From Solitalea lacus (lineage in GTDB: Bacteria; Bacteroidota; Bacteroidia; Sphingobacteriales; Sphingobacteriaceae), in the NCBI RefSeq assembly GCF_022014595.1, contig NZ_CP091740.1, positions 3,646,200 to 3,710,199 of the forward strand: a stretch of DNA of 64,000 nucleotides, read 5' to 3'. The notes beneath the pieces were generated by a model. It searched no databases and was not told the DNA's origin. It was given only the letters and a program-made list of their open reading frames with translations. Position 1 is the stretch's first letter, and every line of letters begins with the position of its first letter. A program made the translations under genes and the position numbers. Shown in pieces: positions 42,975 through 51,973 of the stretch.

Positions 42975-44090
42975 TTAATGAATACTCTTAAATAATCTAC
43001 TCCAACGAATTTTGCTAAAGAAACTACCTTCAGAATCCCAGCTCATCCAAATAAATAAGGCCTTACCCACAATATGATCTTCCGGCACAAAACCCCAAAA
43101 ACGTGAGTCCAGCGAGTTATGGCGGTTATCTCCCATCATGAAATAATAATTCATTTTGAAAGTATAACTATCTGATTTTTTACCGTTGATATAAAATCCG
43201 TCAGGTTGCTCTTTCAACTCATTTTTCTCATAAAAAGCTATGCATGGGCGATAAAGTGCAATATTTTCCTTCGTAAGCTTAAGTGTAGCCCCCTTTTTAG
43301 GTACCCATAACGGACCGAATTTGTCAACATTCCACTTATAGGCAGGATTTTGAGGATAAATTTGAGGATCTGTGATTGTATCAGGATAAATAAATTTCTG
43401 AACATTTCTAACACTTGCAAACTGTTTAACTTTGTCAGCATTTTCAGGAGTCATTGTTAAGTCGTATGCATTGTTGGCTATTTTATCTCCAGCCACACCC
43501 ATTTCCATTAAGGTCTTTCTATTCAAATCAGTACCATCCGTTTCAACAGTATAGTCTGTTTGTCCCTTTACTTGAATAGGCGTTAATTTACCATTTATAT
43601 AAGCTTCACCTTTAACTACACTTATTGTATCACCAGGAATAGCAATACAGCGCTTGATATAATTCTCACGTTTATCTACCGGGCGAGGTAAACCAGACGA
43701 AGGGTCAACATCTACCGGGTAGTTGAACACTACCACATCACCGTTTTTAATATCCTGAAAACCAGGAAGACGATGATAATCCCACTGTACAGCTTCTGAA
43801 TAAGCTTTCATTCCTAAAATTGAATGATGGGCAAATGGAAATGCTAGTGGAGTCATTGGAGTACGCGGACCGTAATTCATTTTACTTACAAAAAGAAAAT
43901 CACCCACTAATAACGATTTTTCCATTGAAGGCGTTGGAATGGTATAAGCTTCAATAAAAAACGTACGAATAATGGTAGCGGCAACCACGGCAAAAATAAT
44001 AGCATCAGACCATTCGCGGGTGGCGGATTTCTTTTTCGTTTTTTCAGCGGTAGCAGTAGTACCGTCCTTTTTCCAAAATTTCAGATTCAT
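42975..44090 (-). CDS. lepB: Signal peptidase I
   Basis: The 371-residue protein has an N-terminal membrane segment ([13 protein letters not shown]) and the S26 catalytic dyad: S55 in [10 protein letters not shown] and K146 in [13 protein letters not shown]. The final box [14 protein letters not shown] is intact. About 150 residues are inserted between the K and the last box, a large lid typical of Bacteroidota enzymes. It cleaves signal peptides in the periplasmic leaflet. It is last in the par-dapB-lepB group. Confidence 0.96.
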   Translation of the reverse strand: MNLKFWKKDGTTATAEKTKKKSATREWSDAIIFAVVAATIIRTFFIEAYTIPTPSMEKSLLVGDFLFVSKMNYGPRTPMTPLAFPFAHHSILGMKAYSEAVQWDYHRLPGFQDIKNGDVVVFNYPVDVDPSSGLPRPVDKRENYIKRCIAIPGDTISVVKGEAYINGKLTPIQVKGQTDYTVETDGTDLNRKTLMEMGVAGDKIANNAYDLTMTPENADKVKQFASVRNVQKFIYPDTITDPQIYPQNPAYKWNVDKFGPLWVPKKGATLKLTKENIALYRPCIAFYEKNELKEQPDGFYINGKKSDSYTFKMNYYFMMGDNRHNSLDSRFWGFVPEDHIVGKALFIWMSWDSEGSFFSKIRWSRLFKSIH

Positions 44091-44144
44091 GGTTATTGGC
44101 TAAGCAACCAAATATAGTTTAAAAATTTTTCTGCAAAAGCTTTT

Positions 44145-44885
44145 TTAGAAAGACAACAGATCTTTCATAGTGAACACACCTTTCCTCTCCTTTAACCACT
44201 CAGCTGCCACAACAGCTCCTAATGCAAAACCTTTACGGTTAAAAGCTTCATGGCGTAAGTCGATCCGGTCAATCTCCGAAATATAAGTTACTGTATGTGT
44301 TCCGGGAACTGCATCCTCACGTAATGCCTCAATTAGTAAGGTATCAGTTGATACATTGGGTTTTTGTTCTATTCCATTATTCAGCCACCCCTCAAACTTG
44401 GTCTTACGATCAAGGTTACCTATGATTCCTTCAGCTAGGGTAATAGCAGTTCCACTAGGATGATCCAGTTTTTGAGTATGATGAATTTCCTCCATTTGAA
44501 CATCATAATCAGTAAAACCGTTCATCACCTTGGCCAAAACTTTATTGATATGAAAGGTAATATTTACACCAATGCTATAGTTGGTGGCGTAAAACAAGCT
44601 TTTTTCTTCCGATATGCAGCGACTTGCAATTTCATCCAATTCATCATACCAGCCGGTTGTGCCAACTACAATAGGCGTTCCAGCCTGAAAACATAAATCA
44701 ATATTACCAATTACTGTTGAGGGCGTACTGAACTCGATAGCCACATCAGCTTGTTTAAGATTATTAACGGTCAACTCTTCAAGATTGGTATCGTTAATTT
44801 TTAAAACTATTTCGTGGCCACGCTGCAAAGCAATTTGTTCAATCTCTTTGCCCATTTTTCCATAACCTAGCAATGCAATTTTCAT
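44145..44885 (-). CDS. dapB: 4-hydroxy-tetrahydrodipicolinate reductase
   Basis: The 246-residue protein has the Rossmann start A-L-L-G-Y-G-K-M-G, a V-G-T-T-G-W segment, N-Y-S-I-G-V-N, and the catalytic E-I-H-H-T-Q-K-L-D-H-P-S-G-T-A with its His and Lys. It reduces the cyclic intermediate of the diaminopimelate/lysine pathway with NAD(P)H. The E-I-H-H-T-Q-K form is that of the shorter Bacteroidota DapB. It lies 55 bases upstream of lepB on the same strand. Confidence 0.97.
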   Translation of the reverse strand: MKIALLGYGKMGKEIEQIALQRGHEIVLKINDTNLEELTVNNLKQADVAIEFSTPSTVIGNIDLCFQAGTPIVVGTTGWYDELDEIASRCISEEKSLFYATNYSIGVNITFHINKVLAKVMNGFTDYDVQMEEIHHTQKLDHPSGTAITLAEGIIGNLDRKTKFEGWLNNGIEQKPNVSTDTLLIEALREDAVPGTHTVTYISEIDRIDLRHEAFNRKGFALGAVVAAEWLKERKGVFTMKDLLSF

Positions 44886-44944
44886 GTTAAAAACAATTTA
44901 GACAGATTTTTATTGATGAGTACACCGATTGGCAACAACTCTAA

Positions 44945-45634
44945 TTATTTTTTCAAAGTAAACCGAAAGCTTATACCCGGCGTAAATGTAAGCTTATTAT
45001 TAAAAGCTAAACTTTGATTAATTGTAGGACTGATTTTTAATGATAAATCATCGCTAACATCAAAGTTTGAAAGTTCAGCATCTACATATGCATCGATGAT
45101 TTGAGCCGCATACAACGCAACTGTACCAATAATGCAAATATCTCGGTTACGCTTGTAAAAATTTTTCACACTGACAATCTGTTCGTCACTGGCACCAGAA
45201 TAGTCCGGATTACCAATCGTATTAGGGTCGTTATCAGTACGGGCGATATATTCATTCAAAAATTCGTTATAATAATCCTGATTGAAGTTAATGGCATAGC
45301 CCAAGGCTACAAAACCACCGTAAACTAATGGTAGCTTCCAATAGCGTTTATTATAAATTTGCCCTAAACCCGGCACAACTGCAGCTCTGAACAAAGCTGT
45401 ATTCGGATCCTTTGGAGTTCTAACCTTTTTCTTTTTAACTACAGGCTCTATCTTGGCAGTATCAGATTTAATATCTGTTTTTTTTACCGTATCCGTCAAT
45501 ATAATTGTTTCTGCAAAATTGTTGCTTTTAACAATATCGGATGCCGAAGCAGTACCAATAAAAACCAGCAATGCTGCCATTAAGCAGCAAGCCTTTTGAT
45601 AATAATTATTTAAGTTTAATTGACTCAATATCAC
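44945..45634 (-). CDS. DUF5683 domain protein
   Basis: The 229-residue protein has a hydrophobic N-terminus near residues 16-30 (A-A-L-L-V-F-I-G-T-A-S-A), a basic linker, and the DUF5683 domain N-T-A-L-F-R-A-A-V-V-P-G-L-G-Q-I-Y-N-K-R-Y-W-K-L-P with a further hydrophobic segment. It is an envelope protein of unknown function that regularly sits between parB and dapB in this phylum. Its start is within one base of the parB stop, so the genes are tightly coupled. Confidence 0.88.
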   Translation of the reverse strand: MILSQLNLNNYYQKACCLMAALLVFIGTASASDIVKSNNFAETIILTDTVKKTDIKSDTAKIEPVVKKKKVRTPKDPNTALFRAAVVPGLGQIYNKRYWKLPLVYGGFVALGYAINFNQDYYNEFLNEYIARTDNDPNTIGNPDYSGASDEQIVSVKNFYKRNRDICIIGTVALYAAQIIDAYVDAELSNFDVSDDLSLKISPTINQSLAFNNKLTFTPGISFRFTLKK

Positions 45635-46552
45635 TTAACTTAATAAATCAAGAATTCTGTTAAGGTCAGTATTAGAAAGAACAGGAATTTCAATTTTACC
45701 TTTCCCATTGTCATCCACCTTTAACGCTATCCTGGTTCCAAAACGAGAGGAAAGATCATCCTGTACTTTTTTCAAATGGATAGACATGGCAACCGGTTCC
45801 TTACGTTCAACAGGCTCAGATTTTTTACTCAGTTCACGAACCAATTCTTCTACTTTACGTACGGAAAGGTCCTTTTCTATGATCTGACGATAAATCCATA
45901 ATTGTTTGTCAATATCCCCAACATTGATGATTGCACGTGCATGCCCCATTGAAATACGACCGTCACGAATGCCGGCCTGCACTACCGGAGGTAATTTTAA
46001 CAATCGAAGATAGTTAGTAACTGTAGAACGGTTTTTACTAACCCTTTCGCCTAATTGTTCCTGCTTTAAACCCACCTCATCAACCATACGTTGAAAGCTG
46101 ATGGCAATCTCAATCGCATTCAGGTCTTCACGCTGAATGTTTTCGATTAAGCCCATTTCCAGCATTTCCTGATCATTGGCCGTACGGATATAAGCCGGAA
46201 CCTCACTTAATCCTGCAATTTTTGAAGCACGCAAACGACGCTCACCTGAAATTAACTGATACTGATTATCATTTAACTTACGCAACGTAAGCGGCTGAAT
46301 GATTCCTTGCAATTTGATGGACTCTGCCAATTCACCCAAAGCCAATTCATCAAAATCGGTACGCGGTTGAAACGGATTGGTATCAATTTTTTCAACAGAA
46401 ATGAAGGAAACGGAACCTGCAGCATTAACAACAGGCTTAGCTACTGCCGCAGCCTGCGGATTATGCAAATTCTCATGAATTTCAGTAGTGTCATTTTCCG
46501 CCAACAAGGCGCCCAATCCCTTTCCTAAAGCACTTTTTTTAATGGCACTCAT
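45635..46552 (-). CDS. parB: Chromosome-partitioning protein ParB
   Basis: The 305-residue protein has the ParB N-domain (I-D-T-N-P-F-Q-P-R-T-D-F, L-I-S-G-E-R-R-L-R-A-S) with the CTP-binding G-E-R-R-L-R-A box, a central helix-turn-helix (N-R-S-T-V-T-N-Y-L-R-L-L) and a C-terminal dimer domain. It loads on parS sites and spreads as a clamp to guide origin segregation with ParA. A 16-bp parS sequence was not seen within the window by eye. ParA is encoded directly upstream with a gap of 147 bases. Confidence 0.97.
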   Translation of the reverse strand: MSAIKKSALGKGLGALLAENDTTEIHENLHNPQAAAVAKPVVNAAGSVSFISVEKIDTNPFQPRTDFDELALGELAESIKLQGIIQPLTLRKLNDNQYQLISGERRLRASKIAGLSEVPAYIRTANDQEMLEMGLIENIQREDLNAIEIAISFQRMVDEVGLKQEQLGERVSKNRSTVTNYLRLLKLPPVVQAGIRDGRISMGHARAIINVGDIDKQLWIYRQIIEKDLSVRKVEELVRELSKKSEPVERKEPVAMSIHLKKVQDDLSSRFGTRIALKVDDNGKGKIEIPVLSNTDLNRILDLLS

Positions 46553-46699
46553 TTAATTAGGTTTTAAATTCTAAAACAGTTTTTAATCTTTACTTCTATT
46601 CTCCTGATCTTTCTTGGGGAGATGCTTTTTATACTGCATAACCCCAGCCTTACCGACCGGGGTTAGTATTATCTTAAAATATATCTTTCCTATTTCTTA

Positions 46700-47500
46700 T
46701 TAAACGGACTCAGCAACAGAATCACTTCCTACTGTTATGCCGTTTTTGCGCAGAACTTCACGGGCCAGGTTAAGGTAGTTAACCGCACCTTTGCTTGATG
46801 CATCATGCATAATGGCAGATACTCCAAAGCTTGGCGCTTCACTTAGCTTAGTATTACGTGCAATAATGGTATCAAAAACTAAATCCTGGAAGTGTGTTTT
46901 TACCTCTTCAACAACCTGATTTGATAAACGCAAACGCACATCATACATGGTTAACAAAATACCTTCAATTTGAAGATTCGTATTTAAACGCGACTGAACG
47001 ATTTTGATGGTATTAAGTAATTTACCCAACCCTTCCAATGCGAAATACTCACACTGAACCGGAACAACCACTGAATCAGCTGCCACCAAAGCGTTAATTG
47101 TAATTAAACCTAGTGAAGGCGAGCAGTCAATAATGATAAAATCGTATTGGTCACGAACAGAGTCCAATACTTTTTTCATTTTATACTCACGCTCAGGCAA
47201 ATTAATCATTTCAATCTCAGCACCAACTAAGTCGATGTGTGCTGGCAAAAGATCAAGGTTAGGCGTTGTAGTTTTAATAATTGCCTCTTTAGGATCAAGA
47301 TCGTTAATGATGCACTCATAAACGCTGGATTTAATACTGCGAGGATCATATCCTGTACCTGACGTACTGTTAGCCTGCGGATCTCCATCGACCAACAAGG
47401 TTTTGTAATCAAGCACTCCTAGACTGGCAGCAAGGTTAATAGCCGATGTGGTTTTACCTACTCCACCTTTTTGATTGGCAAGCGCAATAATCTTACTCAT
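46700..47500 (-). CDS. parA: Chromosome-partitioning ATPase ParA (Soj)
   Basis: The 266-residue protein has the deviant Walker A K-G-G-V-G-K-T-T (11-18), D-G-D-P-Q-A-N-S-T-S and I-I-D-C-S-P-S-L-G of the ParA/MinD ATPase class, and no N-terminal helix-turn-helix, so it is the short chromosomal Soj type. With ParB it segregates the origin region. Between parA and parB lies a hairpin (TAACCCC at 46639-46645 with GGGGTTA at 46659-46665) that may attenuate read-through. Confidence 0.97.
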   Translation of the reverse strand: MSKIIALANQKGGVGKTTSAINLAASLGVLDYKTLLVDGDPQANSTSGTGYDPRSIKSSVYECIINDLDPKEAIIKTTTPNLDLLPAHIDLVGAEIEMINLPEREYKMKKVLDSVRDQYDFIIIDCSPSLGLITINALVAADSVVVPVQCEYFALEGLGKLLNTIKIVQSRLNTNLQIEGILLTMYDVRLRLSNQVVEEVKTHFQDLVFDTIIARNTKLSEAPSFGVSAIMHDASSKGAVNYLNLAREVLRKNGITVGSDSVAESV

Positions 47501-47783
47501 TAGCTGGTATGTTTAACTGTTAATATGTGCTTAATAGAACTTATTTAGCTAGGTTAGCTCACATTTGCTGAAAGTTTTTCATTTAACCGATTTACAATCA
47601 AACCTGTCAAATCTACTTTCAAACCCATTTTTGAATAAAATTCAAGTGGGTTTTATTAGCTTTGCCGCCAACTTTTCAAAGCGCCTAAAGATACAACTTT
47701 ATACAAAAAATAATAGGCACTTAAATTTTATTGGTAATAACTTATATAAACTAAAGGATTAACATCCGATTTTTTTTAACCAT

Positions 47784-48305
47784 ATGATTTCAATAGTAGC
47801 TGGCACAAATCGCCATGATAGCAAAACCTTACTTGTTGCTAAATTTTATCAATATTTATTAGCTCAAAGAGGTGTGGAAGCCAATTTGCTTTCTTTATGT
47901 GACATGCCCGACACCATGATAAAATCGGATTTGTACGGCCGTAGAAGTGAGCAATTTCAACAGCTGCAAAATCAGGTAACTGCCACCGATAAGTTCATTT
48001 TTGTAATACCAGAGTATAACGGAAGTTTCCCTGGAGTATTAAAAGTTTTTATTGACGGCTGTAAGTTCCCTGAAAGTTTCTCAGGTAAAAAAACAGCATT
48101 GGTCGGTATTGCTGATGGCACCTATGGCAATATTAGAGGAGTTGAACATTTCACGGGTATTTGCAACTACATTGGTTTAACTGTCCTTCCTACCCGAATT
48201 CACATTCCTAAAATCAACTCTGTATTAGACGCTCAAGGGAATATTGTAGAAGCTACAACTTTAAAATTTGCAAACGATCAGCTTGATAAGTTTTTGGCTT
48301 TTTAA
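47784..48305 (+). CDS. NADPH-dependent FMN reductase-family protein
   Basis: The 173-residue flavodoxin-like protein begins I-S-I-V-A-G-T-N-R-H-D-S-K-T and contains V-I-P-E-Y-N-G-S-F-P-G-V-L-K-V-F-I-D, the FMN-contact loop of the NAD(P)H:FMN reductase/quinone reductase family, then G-I-A-D-G-T-Y-G-N-I-R-G. It would reduce flavins, quinones or azo compounds in the cytoplasm. It is monocistronic, with a hairpin terminator shared with the converging glycosyltransferase gene. Confidence 0.9.
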   Translation: MISIVAGTNRHDSKTLLVAKFYQYLLAQRGVEANLLSLCDMPDTMIKSDLYGRRSEQFQQLQNQVTATDKFIFVIPEYNGSFPGVLKVFIDGCKFPESFSGKKTALVGIADGTYGNIRGVEHFTGICNYIGLTVLPTRIHIPKINSVLDAQGNIVEATTLKFANDQLDKFLAF

Positions 48306-48344
48306 CTTAAATAAAGCCTTATTCAAACACTCATATAATATAAT

Positions 48345-48378
48345 AACAGCACCTTGATTAATATCTTAAGGTGCTGTT
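48345..48378. terminator. Convergent terminator
   Basis: AACAGCACCTT and AAGGTGCTGTT form a perfect 11-bp stem around a 12-base loop, serving the FMN reductase gene on one side and the glycosyltransferase gene on the other. Confidence 0.8.
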
Positions 48379-48382
48379 TAGT

Positions 48383-49408
48383 TTATAGCATTGTCCAATT
48401 TGAAATCAGGTTTGACGGCAATGGAATCAGGCGGTTAGGGCCTTTTCTCATCAGTTTATTATATGTTGAGTAAACTTTACATTGCATCATTGAAGCATAT
48501 AAGCCCAAACTACTAACCATACAATAAACTATGGGCTTCTGGGACATAAATACCTGTTCCAATACAACTTCCTTATCAACTTCGATCAAGTCAATACCAT
48601 TTGCATATTTAGCAATCAGGTTATCAATTAACCTCTTCTTACTTTTCTTCCCATATTGCTCAGGGTGATATTTAATATAGAGTTCAGAATACCCAAGTCC
48701 TTTCACATGCATAAACATTTTTTTAAGCGCATGCTCAAAAGTCATATTATCTATCAAATTAAACTCTAATAAAGCGTCAAAGACCAGTATTGGTTTGTTA
48801 TGTAAATCAACCTGTCTTGATATTTCTTCCGATTCAATATTTATTCTGTTTCGCTTAGGAAAGTCCTGGAAAGCACAATCTGAAACAGCATAACATCCCA
48901 AATAATTATTATGAATTTCAAAAAATCTGGAATGTTTATATGAGTAAGTCAGCGTAAGCAGTTTCCAATACCATTTCGAAAAAACTTGACTAGAGTATTT
49001 ACGTATAAATGGCTTGAGATAACTGGAATTTAAATAGGAAGCAAATCCTTCTTCAACAAAGAAATAGCCACTACAGTTTCTATGATCAATAATTGAAGCG
49101 ATTCCGTCCATGTCAAGATGAGGTGTGTAAACCACAAATTGGCTATGCTGAATATATGGGTTTAACAACTTGAGAAAACTCTGAATGGTTTTTCGATTCT
49201 TAACAGCTGATAGCACCCTTTTTTTGACCTTGTTTAGGGTTGGTATATTTATCATTTGCTCAGGTAAAAAAACGGCATTTGTGTCAACTGGGGTAAATCC
49301 CCGGTATAAAAGTAACACGCATTGACTTTCAGGAATTTGTTCTTGCTTTATAATAGACTGAGCTACTAAAAATGTGATATTGCTATGGATGCAAAATACA
49401 TGTTTCAT
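48383..49408 (-). CDS. Sialyltransferase-like glycosyltransferase (GT52/GT38-type motifs)
   Basis: The ATG at 49408 gives a 341-residue protein starting M-K-H-V-F-C-I-H-S-N; a longer frame adds 20 residues with no family character. The three motifs shared by bacterial sialyltransferases of the GT-B type are visible in order: E-E-G at about 119-121 (F-V-E-E-G-F), HP at about 248-249 (I-K-Y-H-P-E-Q) and SS at about 299-300 (M-V-S-S-L-G-L-Y-A-S). In GT38/GT52/GT80 these motifs bind donor and acceptor. No CMP-sialic acid synthesis or capsule genes are nearby, so the donor may not be sialic acid. No signal peptide. Confidence 0.6.
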   Translation of the reverse strand: MKHVFCIHSNITFLVAQSIIKQEQIPESQCVLLLYRGFTPVDTNAVFLPEQMINIPTLNKVKKRVLSAVKNRKTIQSFLKLLNPYIQHSQFVVYTPHLDMDGIASIIDHRNCSGYFFVEEGFASYLNSSYLKPFIRKYSSQVFSKWYWKLLTLTYSYKHSRFFEIHNNYLGCYAVSDCAFQDFPKRNRINIESEEISRQVDLHNKPILVFDALLEFNLIDNMTFEHALKKMFMHVKGLGYSELYIKYHPEQYGKKSKKRLIDNLIAKYANGIDLIEVDKEVVLEQVFMSQKPIVYCMVSSLGLYASMMQCKVYSTYNKLMRKGPNRLIPLPSNLISNWTML

Positions 49409-49663
49409 ACCTGGGTTAGTTGTGTTTAATCTATTTCTAGATAACGCAAAATCCGGGCGGATTAACATGTATGTTTAAACAACAATTTAATAACTAGCTC
49501 GATTTATCCATTAAAAGCTGACTGCCAGCAACTATGGATAATAAATCTTTTTTACAGGTTGCTTTAAATAGGTTTATTGGTCTATAGATTAGTTACAATC
49601 GAGGAATAAGTTTCCCCTTTATTTGAGGAAATATTTTAACAATTCAAACAAATTCTATGTTTT

Positions 49664-50167
49664 TTATAGGGCTAACTTCACCCAACCATCTCCTTCAAAA
49701 CCGAAATAAAACTGTTTAGGGTTTATAATTTCGGCCATTAGCTCTAAATGGTCAACCAAAGCTTCACCGGTTAGGTCATAAAAAAGATGTGAATCAGCGA
49801 TGAAAACCCTGTTGCTCTTCATTGCAAACAATTCGCCCAAACTACTCATTGGGACTTTTTCAAACACCAAGGATAATGTTTGAGGAATGGGGCTTCCGGG
49901 AATGGCAAATACTAAAATTTCCGGATCAATTGCTTTTAAATCTTCCCAACTGATCAGATTTGTTGCATCGGTCGCACTCCCTCCTACCAAGCTTAACAAA
50001 TTTTTATCAACTGTGGCTAAACTCAAAGGCTCCAAACTGTTAACTATTGCCACAACCGGCTTATCGGTTACATACTTCAGTTTATGTTCTATAATATCGA
50101 TACGAGTTTCAAGGTCTTCACGAATTTCGTCTGAAACATTCCCTAATAGTTGTGCGCGGTTATGCAT
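49664..50167 (-). CDS. BtuF/TroA-like periplasmic-binding-fold protein lacking a signal peptide
   Basis: The 167-residue protein resembles the C-terminal half of cobalamin/iron-type substrate-binding proteins: A-I-D-P-E-I-L-V-F-A-I-P-G-S-P-I-P, N-R-V-F-I-A-D-S-H-L-F-Y and H-L-E-L-M-A-E-I-I-N-P-K-Q-F near the end. It has no signal peptide, so it would be cytoplasmic or a truncated relative. The start at an ATG giving M-H-N-R-A-Q-L-L-G is the only good one; an upstream frame is not present. No transporter genes are adjacent. The assignment is tentative. Confidence 0.55.
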   Translation of the reverse strand: MHNRAQLLGNVSDEIREDLETRIDIIEHKLKYVTDKPVVAIVNSLEPLSLATVDKNLLSLVGGSATDATNLISWEDLKAIDPEILVFAIPGSPIPQTLSLVFEKVPMSSLGELFAMKSNRVFIADSHLFYDLTGEALVDHLELMAEIINPKQFYFGFEGDGWVKLAL

Positions 50168-50271
50168 ATTTTAGATGAATTAGCTTATTTTGCAGTGCAA
50201 AGGTAGAATTTAATTAATTATGGCATCGAACAATAATTAGCTAACTACCTTAGAAAATATCAGATTTATAA

Positions 50272-51915
50272 ATGAATTTTTTAAAAGGGTTATTTCCTGT
50301 TTCTTTAGTCACTTTATTTATTCTTTCTTTCACTGTTGCTTGTACATCCAACGAAGAAAGTACTGACAAAAAAGTCTTTAATCTTAACCTCGATCAAGGA
50401 GTTACTTCACTCGATCCTGCTTTTGCCCGCAACAATAACAATATATGGTGTGATAACATGTTGTATAATGGTTTGTTGCAGCTTAGCGACAGTCTAACCG
50501 CAGTGCCTGCAATTGCACACGGCTTTGAAATAACTAATAATGGATTAACCTATATTTTTCACCTAAGAAATGATGTGTTTTTTCACGACAATGAACGTTT
50601 TACCGACGGCAAGGGACGAAAAGTAGTTGCTTCCGACTTTGTGTACAGCTTCGGGAGAATTATTGACCCTAAAGTGGCTTCATCAGGAGCATGGATTTTT
50701 AATGACAAAATAAGCGATAGCAGACCATTTGAAGCCATTAATGACTCAACGTTCCAAATCAATTTAAAACGTCCTTTCCCTGCTTTCCCAAGCTTGTTAA
50801 CAGCGCAATACTGTACAGTTGTACCTCATGAAGTGGCTGAGTTTTATGGAAAAGATTTCCGCAACCACCCGGTAGGAACGGGTCCCTTCAAGTTTAAATA
50901 TTGGAAAGAAGGAGAAATATTGGTTTTCCTGAAAAATGAAAATTATTGGGAAAAACGAGGCAATGAACGCTTACCGTTCCTCGATGCTGTAAAAATCACC
51001 TTTATTGCTGATAAGCAAACGGCCTTTATGGAGTTCATAAAGCATAATCTTGACTTTTTTAACAGCATTGACGGAAGCTATCGAGATGATATTTTAACTA
51101 AATCCGGTAAGTTACAGGAAAAATACCGTGGCAAATTTCAACTGATCAAAGGCCCCTACCTAAATACCGAATATATTGGCATGTTGGTAGACAGTAATGC
51201 AGCCATTGTAAAAAACAGTCCATTTAAAGACAAACGCTTCCGCCAGGCCATTAACTATGCTATTGATCGCAATCAAATGGTAAAATATCTGCGCAACAGC
51301 ATTGGCACTCCCGCTTATCAAGGTTTTATACCCAAGGGCATGCCTGGGTTTGATGAAGACAAAGTTCAGGGATATACATACAAGCCAGAAAAATCGAAAC
51401 AACTATTAACGCAAATGGGCCACCCTAATGGCAAGGGACTGCCGGAAATAACTTTGCATACCACCACCACCTACCGCGACTTAATTGAATTTGTACAGGG
51501 AGAGTTAAACGAAGTGGGTATTAAAACGAAGGTTGAAGTTCAGCCCGGAGCCAGCCTTCGAGAGATGATTTCTAAGAATGGTATTAATTTTTTCCGCGGT
51601 TCATGGTCTGCCGATTATCCGGATGCAGAGAATTATCTGTCGGTATTCTACTCAAAAAATTATGTTCCAATAGGCCCTAACTATACAAGTTTTAAAAACA
51701 AAAAATTTGATATCCTTTTTGAGAAATCATATTACGAAACCAATGACTCGCTCCGCTACAATTTGTACCGCGAAATGGATAATTTAGTAATGAATGAAGC
51801 CCCGGTAGTTCCTTTATTCTATGATCAATTGGTAAACATGTACCAAAACAATATTTCAGGATATCGAACCAATGCCCTTAACTTATTGAACTTAAAGGAA
51901 ATCAAAAAGAACTAA
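50272..51915 (+). CDS. ABC-type peptide/nickel substrate-binding lipoprotein (SBP_bac_5)
   Basis: The 547-residue protein has a lipoprotein signal with C24 (F-T-V-A-C-T-S-N) and the extracellular solute-binding family 5 pattern: L-D-P-A-F-A-R, W-C-D-N-M-L-Y-N-G-L, V-A-S-D-F-V-Y-S-F, N-H-P-V-G-T-G-P-F-K-F, and F-R-Q-A-I-N-Y-A-I-D-R. It would bind oligopeptides or similar at the outer face of a membrane. No permease or ATPase genes are adjacent, so it is an orphan. It converges on the TonB receptor gene across a 20-bp-stem terminator. Confidence 0.9.
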   Translation: MNFLKGLFPVSLVTLFILSFTVACTSNEESTDKKVFNLNLDQGVTSLDPAFARNNNNIWCDNMLYNGLLQLSDSLTAVPAIAHGFEITNNGLTYIFHLRNDVFFHDNERFTDGKGRKVVASDFVYSFGRIIDPKVASSGAWIFNDKISDSRPFEAINDSTFQINLKRPFPAFPSLLTAQYCTVVPHEVAEFYGKDFRNHPVGTGPFKFKYWKEGEILVFLKNENYWEKRGNERLPFLDAVKITFIADKQTAFMEFIKHNLDFFNSIDGSYRDDILTKSGKLQEKYRGKFQLIKGPYLNTEYIGMLVDSNAAIVKNSPFKDKRFRQAINYAIDRNQMVKYLRNSIGTPAYQGFIPKGMPGFDEDKVQGYTYKPEKSKQLLTQMGHPNGKGLPEITLHTTTTYRDLIEFVQGELNEVGIKTKVEVQPGASLREMISKNGINFFRGSWSADYPDAENYLSVFYSKNYVPIGPNYTSFKNKKFDILFEKSYYETNDSLRYNLYREMDNLVMNEAPVVPLFYDQLVNMYQNNISGYRTNALNLLNLKEIKKN

Positions 51916-51959
51916 AGAGAACGAGGTCCATGATTGATTTCATGGACCTCGTTCTCTTT
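51914..51959. terminator. Convergent terminator with a 20-bp perfect stem
   Basis: The arms 51914-51933 and 51940-51959 are exact reverse complements, 20 bp long, with a 6-base loop. It is the longest perfect hairpin in the window and has A/T-rich ends usable on both strands. Confidence 0.88.
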
Positions 51960-51973
51960 ATTACAAAGCGGTT

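Noticed and set aside
46639-46665. Hairpin between parA and parB as a terminator
   Set aside because: The 7-bp stem is clear but no T tract follows on the minus strand; mentioned as possible attenuator only.
47565-47762. 65-residue open frame upstream of the FMN reductase gene
   Set aside because: Composition is unlike a protein, no ribosome binding site was seen, and it lies in the upstream region of parA.
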